A stretch of DNA of 64,000 bases. Source: Siphonodentalium dalli. Taxonomy: Eukaryota > Mollusca > Scaphopoda > Gadilida > Siphonodentaliidae. The notes beneath the pieces were generated by a model that was not told the origin of the DNA, did no database searches, and saw only the letters and a list, made by a program, of their open reading frames with translations. A program made the position numbers and the translations under genes. The stretch covers positions 174,901,164 to 174,965,163 of the forward strand of contig CP136066.1 of assembly GCA_032622095.1 (NCBI GenBank). Direction: 5' to 3'. This document shows, one piece after another, positions 58,401 through 64,000 of this stretch. Each line of letters opens with the position of its first letter. Position 1 is the stretch's first letter.

Positions 58401-61400
58401 TGCCTCTATATATTCTAAAGTGAAATGTGGAATCATTTTCAGAATGGGTATAGTCTGAGAGATGGCTGACTCAGAAATATGTTTTCATAGGCACGGGTGC
58501 TGTATGGTTTTATCATGGGTGCTGTGGGTGTTGGGCTGTTTCCATACCCTTAAAACCCACCGAGGAGCCCAAACTTTGTGCAAACTATTTGCATAGATGC
58601 ATACCTATCCACAAACAACAAAAGTGCTGGAAGTAGATACATATAATGGGTCATATGGCCCAATTCAAGTTAAATATACCAATTTAACTTGAATTGTCAT
58701 GGGTGCTGGGCTGTCTCCATACCCTTAAAACACACTAAGGAGCCCAAACTTTGGCATATCTTCTTATAATGATGCAGATCTTTCCAAAAACACTAGGAGA
58801 CCTAGAAGTATATACCTATAATGGGTCACAGGACCCAATTCCAGTTAAATATACCAATTTAACCATTAAAAAACCCAAATATTCCCCCCTGACCAGAGCC
58901 CAAAATGCCATTCAGGTGCCCAAATCATTTTTTCCCATTGCCTCTATATATTCTAAAGTGAAATGTGGAATCATTTTCAGAATGGGTATAGTCTGAGAGA
59001 TGGCTGACTCAGAAATATGTTTTCACAGGCACGGGTGCTGTATGGTTTTATCATGGGTGCTGTGGGTGTTGGGCTGTTTCCATACCCTTAAAACCCACCG
59101 AGGAGCCCAAACTTTGTGCAAACTATTTGCATAGATGCATACCTATCCACAAACAACAAAAGTGCTGGAAGTAGATACATATAATGGGTCATATGGCCCA
59201 ATTCAAGTTAAATATACCAATTTAACTTGAATTGTCATGGGTGCTGGGCTGTCTCCATACCCTTAAAACCCACTAAGGAACCCAAACTTTTGCATATCTT
59301 CTTATAATGATGCAGATCTTTCCAAAAACACTAGGAGACCTAGAAGTATATACCTATAATGGGTCACAGGACCCAATTCCAGTTAAATATACCAATTTAA
59401 CCATTAAAAAAACCAAATATTCCCCCCTGACCAGAGCCCAAAATGCCATTCAGGTGCCCAAATAATATTTTCCCATTGCCTCTATATATTCTAAAGTGAA
59501 ATGTGGAATCATTTTCAGAATGGGTATAGTCTGAGAGATGGCTGACTCAGAAATATGTTTTCATAGGCACGGGTGCTGTATGGTTTTATCATGGGTGCTG
59601 TGGGTGTTGGGCTGTTTCCATACCCTTAAAACCCACCGAGGAGCCCAAACTTTGTGCAAACTATTTGCATAGATGCATACCTATCCACAAACAACAAAAG
59701 TGCTGGAAGTAGATACATATAATGGGTCATATGGCCCAATTCAAGTTAAATATACCAATTTAACTTGAATTGTCATGGGTGCTGGGCTGTCTCCATACCC
59801 TTAAAACACACTAAGGAGCCCAAACTTTGGCATATCTTCTTATAATGATGCAGATCTTTCCAAAAACACTAGGAGACCTAGAAGTATATACCTATAATGG
59901 GTCACAGGACCCAATTCCAGTTAAATATACCAATTTAACCATTAAAAAACCCAAATATTCCCCCCTGACCAGAGCCCAAAATGCCATTCAGGTGCCCAAA
60001 TCATTTTTTCCCATTGCCTCTATATATTCTAAAGTGAAATGTGGAATCATTTTCAGAATGGGTATAGTCTGAGAGATGGCTGACTCAGAAATATGTTTTC
60101 ACAGGCACGGGTGCTGTATGGTTTTATCATGGGTGCTGTGGGTGTTGGGCTGTTTCCATACCCTTAAAACCCACCGAGGAGCCCAAACTTTGTGCAAACT
60201 ATTTGCATAGATGCATACCTATCCACAAACAACAAAAGTGCTGGAAGTAGATACATATAATGGGTCATATGGCCCAATTCAAGTTAAATATACCAATTTA
60301 ACTTGAATTGTCATGGGTGCTGGGCTGTCTCCATACCCTTAAAACCCACTAAGGAACCCAAACTTTTGCATATCTTCTTATAATGATGCAGATCTTTCCA
60401 AAAACACTAGGAGACCTAGAAGTATATACCTATAATGGGTCACAGGACCCAATTCCAGTTAAATATACCAATTTAACCATTAAAAAAACCAAATATTCCC
60501 CCCTGACCAGAGCCCAAAATGCCATTCAGGTGCCCAAATAATATTTTCCCATTGCCTCTATATATTCTAAAGTGAAATGTGGAATCATTTTCAGAATGGG
60601 TATAGTCTGAGAGATGGCTGACTCAGAAATATGTTTTCATAGGCACGGGTGCTGTATGGTTTTATCATGGGTGCTGTGGGTGTTGGGCTGTTTCCATACC
60701 CTTAAAACCCACCGAGGAGCCCAAACTTTGTGCAAACTATTTGCATAGATGCATACCTATCCACAAACAACAAAAGTGCTGGAAGTAGATACATATAATG
60801 GGTCATATGGCCCAATTCAAGTTAAATATACCAATTTAACTTGAATTGTCATGGGTGCTGGGCTGTCTCCATACCCTTAAAACACACTAAGGAGCCCAAA
60901 CTTTGGCATATCTTCTTATAATGATGCAGATCTTTCCAAAAACACTAGGAGACCTAGAAGTATATACCTATAATGGGTCACAGGACCCAATTCCAGTTAA
61001 ATATACCAATTTAACCATTAAAAAACCCAAATATTCCCCCCTGACCAGAGCCCAAAATGCCATTCAGGTGCCCAAATCATTTTTTCCCATTGCCTCTATA
61101 TATTCTAAAGTGAAATGTGGAATCATTTTCAGAATGGGTATAGTCTGAGAGATGGCTGACTCAGAAATATGTTTTCACAGGCACGGGTGCTGTATGGTTT
61201 TATCATGGGTGCTGTGGGTGTTGGGCTGTTTCCATACCCTTAAAACCCACCGAGGAGCCCAAACTTTGTGCAAACTATTTGCATAGATGCATACCTATCC
61301 ACAAACAACAAAAGTGCTGGAAGTAGATACATATAATGGGTCATATGGCCCAATTCAAGTTAAATATACCAATTTAACTTGAATTGTCATGGGTGCTGGG

Positions 61401-64000
61401 CTGTCTCCATACCCTTAAAACCCACTAAGGAACCCAAACTTTTGCATATCTTCTTATAATGATGCAGATCTTTCCAAAAACACTAGGAGACCTAGAAGTA
61501 TATACCTATAATGGGTCACAGGACCCAATTCCAGTTAAATATACCAATTTAACCATTAAAAAAACCAAATATTCCCCCCTGACCAGAGCCCAAAATGCCA
61601 TTCAGGTGCCCAAATAATCTTTTCCCATTGCCTCTATATATTCTAAAGTGAAATGTGGAATCATTTTCAGAATGGGTATAGTCTGAGAGATGGCTGACTC
61701 AGAAATATGTTTTCATAGGCACGGGTGCTGTATGGTTTTATCATGGGTGCTGTGGGTGTTGGGCTGTTTCCATACCCTTAAAACCCACCGAGGAGCCCAA
61801 ACTTTGTGCAAACTATTTGCATAGATGCATACCTATCCACAAACAACAAAAGTGCTGGAAGTAGTTACATATAATGGGTCATATGGCCCAATTCAAGTTA
61901 AATATACCAATTTAACTTGAATTGTCATGGGTGCTGGGCTGTCTCCATACCCTTAAAACACACTAAGGAGCCCAAACTTTGGCATATCTTCTTATAATGA
62001 TGCAGATCTTTCCAAAAACACTAGGAGACCTAGAAGTATATACCTATAATGGGTCACAGGACCCAATTCCAGTTAAATATACCAATTTAACCATTAAAAA
62101 AACCAAATATTCCCCCCTGACCAGAGCCCAAAATGCCATTCAGGTGCCCAAATCATCTTTTCCCATTGCCTCTATATATTCTAAAGTGAAATGTGGAATC
62201 ATTTTCAGAATGGGTATAATCTGAGAGATGGCTGACTCAGAAATATGTTTTCATAGGCACGGGTGCTGTATGGTTTTATCATGGGTGCTGTGGGTGTTGG
62301 GCTGTTTCCATACCCTTAAAACCCACCGAGGAGCCCAAACTTTGTGCAAACTATTTGCATAGATGCATACCTATCCACAAACAACAAAAGTGCTGGAAGT
62401 ATATACATATAATGGGTCATATGGCCCAATTCAAGTTAAATATACCAATTTAACTTGAATTGTCATGGGTGCTGGGCTGTCTCCATACCCTTAAAACACA
62501 CTAAGGAGCCCAAACTTTGGCATATCTTCTTATAATGATGCAGATCTTTCCAAAAACACTAGGAGACCTAGAAGTATATACCTATAATGGGTCACAGGAC
62601 CCAATTCCAGTTAAATATACCAATTTAACCATTAAAAAACCCAAATATTCCCCCCTGACCAGAGCCCAAAATGCCATTCAGGTGCCCAAATCATTTTTTC
62701 CCATTGCCTCTATATATTCTAAAGTGAAATGTGGAATCATTTTCAGAATGGGTATAGTCTGAGAGATGGCTGACTCAGAAATATGTTTTCACAGGCACGG
62801 GTGCTGTATGGTTTTATCATGGGTGCTGTGGGTGTTGGGCTGTTTCCATACCCTTAAAACCCACCGAGGAGCCCAAACTTTGTGCAAACTATTTGCATAG
62901 ATGCATACCTATCCACAAACAACAAAAGTGCTGGAAGTAGATACATATAATGGGTCATATGGCCCAATTCAAGTTAAATATACCAATTTAACTTGAATTG
63001 TCATGGGTGCTGGGCTGTCTCCATACCCTTAAAACCCACTAAGGAACCCAAACTTTTGCATATCTTCTTATAATGATGCAGATCTTTCCAAAAACACTAG
63101 GAGACCTAGAAGTATATACCTATAATGGGTCACAGGACCCAATTCCAGTTAAATATACCAATTTAACCATTAAAAAAACCAAATATTCCCCCCTGACCAG
63201 AGCCCAAAATGCCATTCAGGTGCCCAAATAATCTTTTCCCATTGCCTCTATATATTCTAAAGTGAAATGTGGAATCATTTTCAGAATGGGTATAGTCTGA
63301 GAGATGGCTGACTCAGAAATATGTTTTCATAGGCACGGGTGCTGTATGGTTTTATCATGGGTGCTGTGGGTGTTGGGCTGTTTCCATACCCTTAAAACCC
63401 ACCGAGGAGCCCAAACTTTGTGCAAACTATTTGCATAGATGCATACCTATCCACAAACAACAAAAGTGCTGGAAGTAGATACATATAATGGGTCATATGG
63501 CCCAATTCAAGTTAAATATACCAATTTAACTTGAATTGTCATGGGTGCTGGGCTGTCTCCATACCCTTAAAACACACTAAGGAGCCCAAACTTTGGCATA
63601 TCTTCTTATAATGATGCAGATCTTTCCAAAAACACTAGGAGACCTAGAAGTATATACCTATAATGGGTCACAGGACCCAATTCCAGTTAAATATACCAAT
63701 TTAACCATTAAAAAAACCAAATATTCCCCCCTGACCAGAGCCCAAAATGCCATTCAGGTGCCCAAATCATCTTTTCCCATTGCCTCTATATATTCTAAAG
63801 TGAAATGTGGAATCATTTTCAGAATGGGTATAATCTGAGAGATGGCTGACTCAGAAATATGTTTTCATAGGCACGGGTGCTGTATGGTTTTATCATGGGT
63901 GCTGTGGGTGTTGGGCTGTTTCCATACCCTTAAAACCCACCGAGGAGCCCAAACTTTGTGCAAACTATTTGCATAGATGCATACCTATCCACAAACAACA
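49401..64000 (-). repeat. Satellite array 2, 538-bp unit, about 27 copies, runs off the window
   Basis: The same satellite as 19.2-27.6 kb, reverse orientation. From 49603 to 52311 units alternate 538 and 547 bp (an extra 'tgtgggtgt'); afterwards they are 538 bp. Variant markers ('aacacactaagg' against 'aaggaacccaaac') recur every 1,076 bp from 58.7 to 61.9 kb and every 1,614 bp elsewhere (54445 to 56059; 61979 to 63593). These mark higher-order repeats. Short frames of 75-81 codons in each unit (MMQIFPKTLGDLE...) are by-products. The array continues past base 64000. Confidence 0.95.

Noticed and set aside
49603-63838. Family of 75-81 codon proteins (MMQIFPKTLGDLE...)
   Set aside because: They repeat with the 538-bp satellite unit, have no domain, and disappear when a single base changes the frame.
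19248-64000. A single 45-kb perfect palindrome
   Set aside because: Only the satellite arrays and the central element are clearly mirrored; the module blocks occur in both orientations on both sides and 28.4-30.2 kb has no partner.

Overview
This is eukaryotic, AT-rich, repeat-dominated DNA, probably from a marine invertebrate. A mollusc or another lophotrochozoan is my best guess. The evidence is a decayed CR1/L2/jockey-type LINE with an esterase-bearing ORF1, a Helitron-like end, and interspersed repeats ending in GGAC-rich tracts of a kind I associate with bivalves and gastropods. No search was run. I see no bacterial operons, tRNA, rRNA or CRISPR.

Region by region. 1-230 (minus) is a probable coding exon of a host gene running off the left edge, with an intron acceptor at 231-240. 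1740-2136 is a long-inverted-repeat MITE. 2137-9955 is a nearly full-length LINE on the plus strand: ORF1 (RRM-like, CCHC knuckles, SGNH esterase) and ORF2 (a 725-residue N-terminal extension, endonuclease, reverse transcriptase, Cys/His tail), both broken by frameshifts and stops. 10012-10081 may be a first exon. A Helitron-type 3' end lies at 11254-11283. 11.3-16 kb holds simple repeats, a LINE fragment and short relic frames. 15.9-18.4 kb holds a 262-codon minus-strand ORF between two direct-repeat copies of a mobile unit; the second copy lacks the ORF.

19.25-64 kb has no gene I can support and is built in layers. A 538-bp satellite lies in one orientation at 19.25-27.6 kb and in the opposite orientation at 47.5-64 kb, running off the right edge; both arrays show higher-order repeats, and both become degenerate on the side facing the centre. 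The roughly 20 kb between them is a mosaic of AT-rich palindromic modules, into which other elements have inserted at sites I can compare with uninterrupted copies: a TTAA-flanked MITE (30897-31375), a 5'-truncated LINE (35644-39015, minus), and a 3.7-kb foldback element (42576-46269). The truncated LINE is itself interrupted by a 2,480-bp element (36184-38663) with a perfect 6-bp target duplication. That element's long terminal inverted repeats contain arrays of a 14-bp palindrome, and a solo arm of a related element lies at 15300-15396.

The most unusual items are the palindrome-array element, the inverted satellite pair, the long ORF2 extension of the LINE, and the ORF-bearing element at 16-17.5 kb. 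Nearly everything functional here is mobile-element biology; the only host-gene candidates are the two partial exons.
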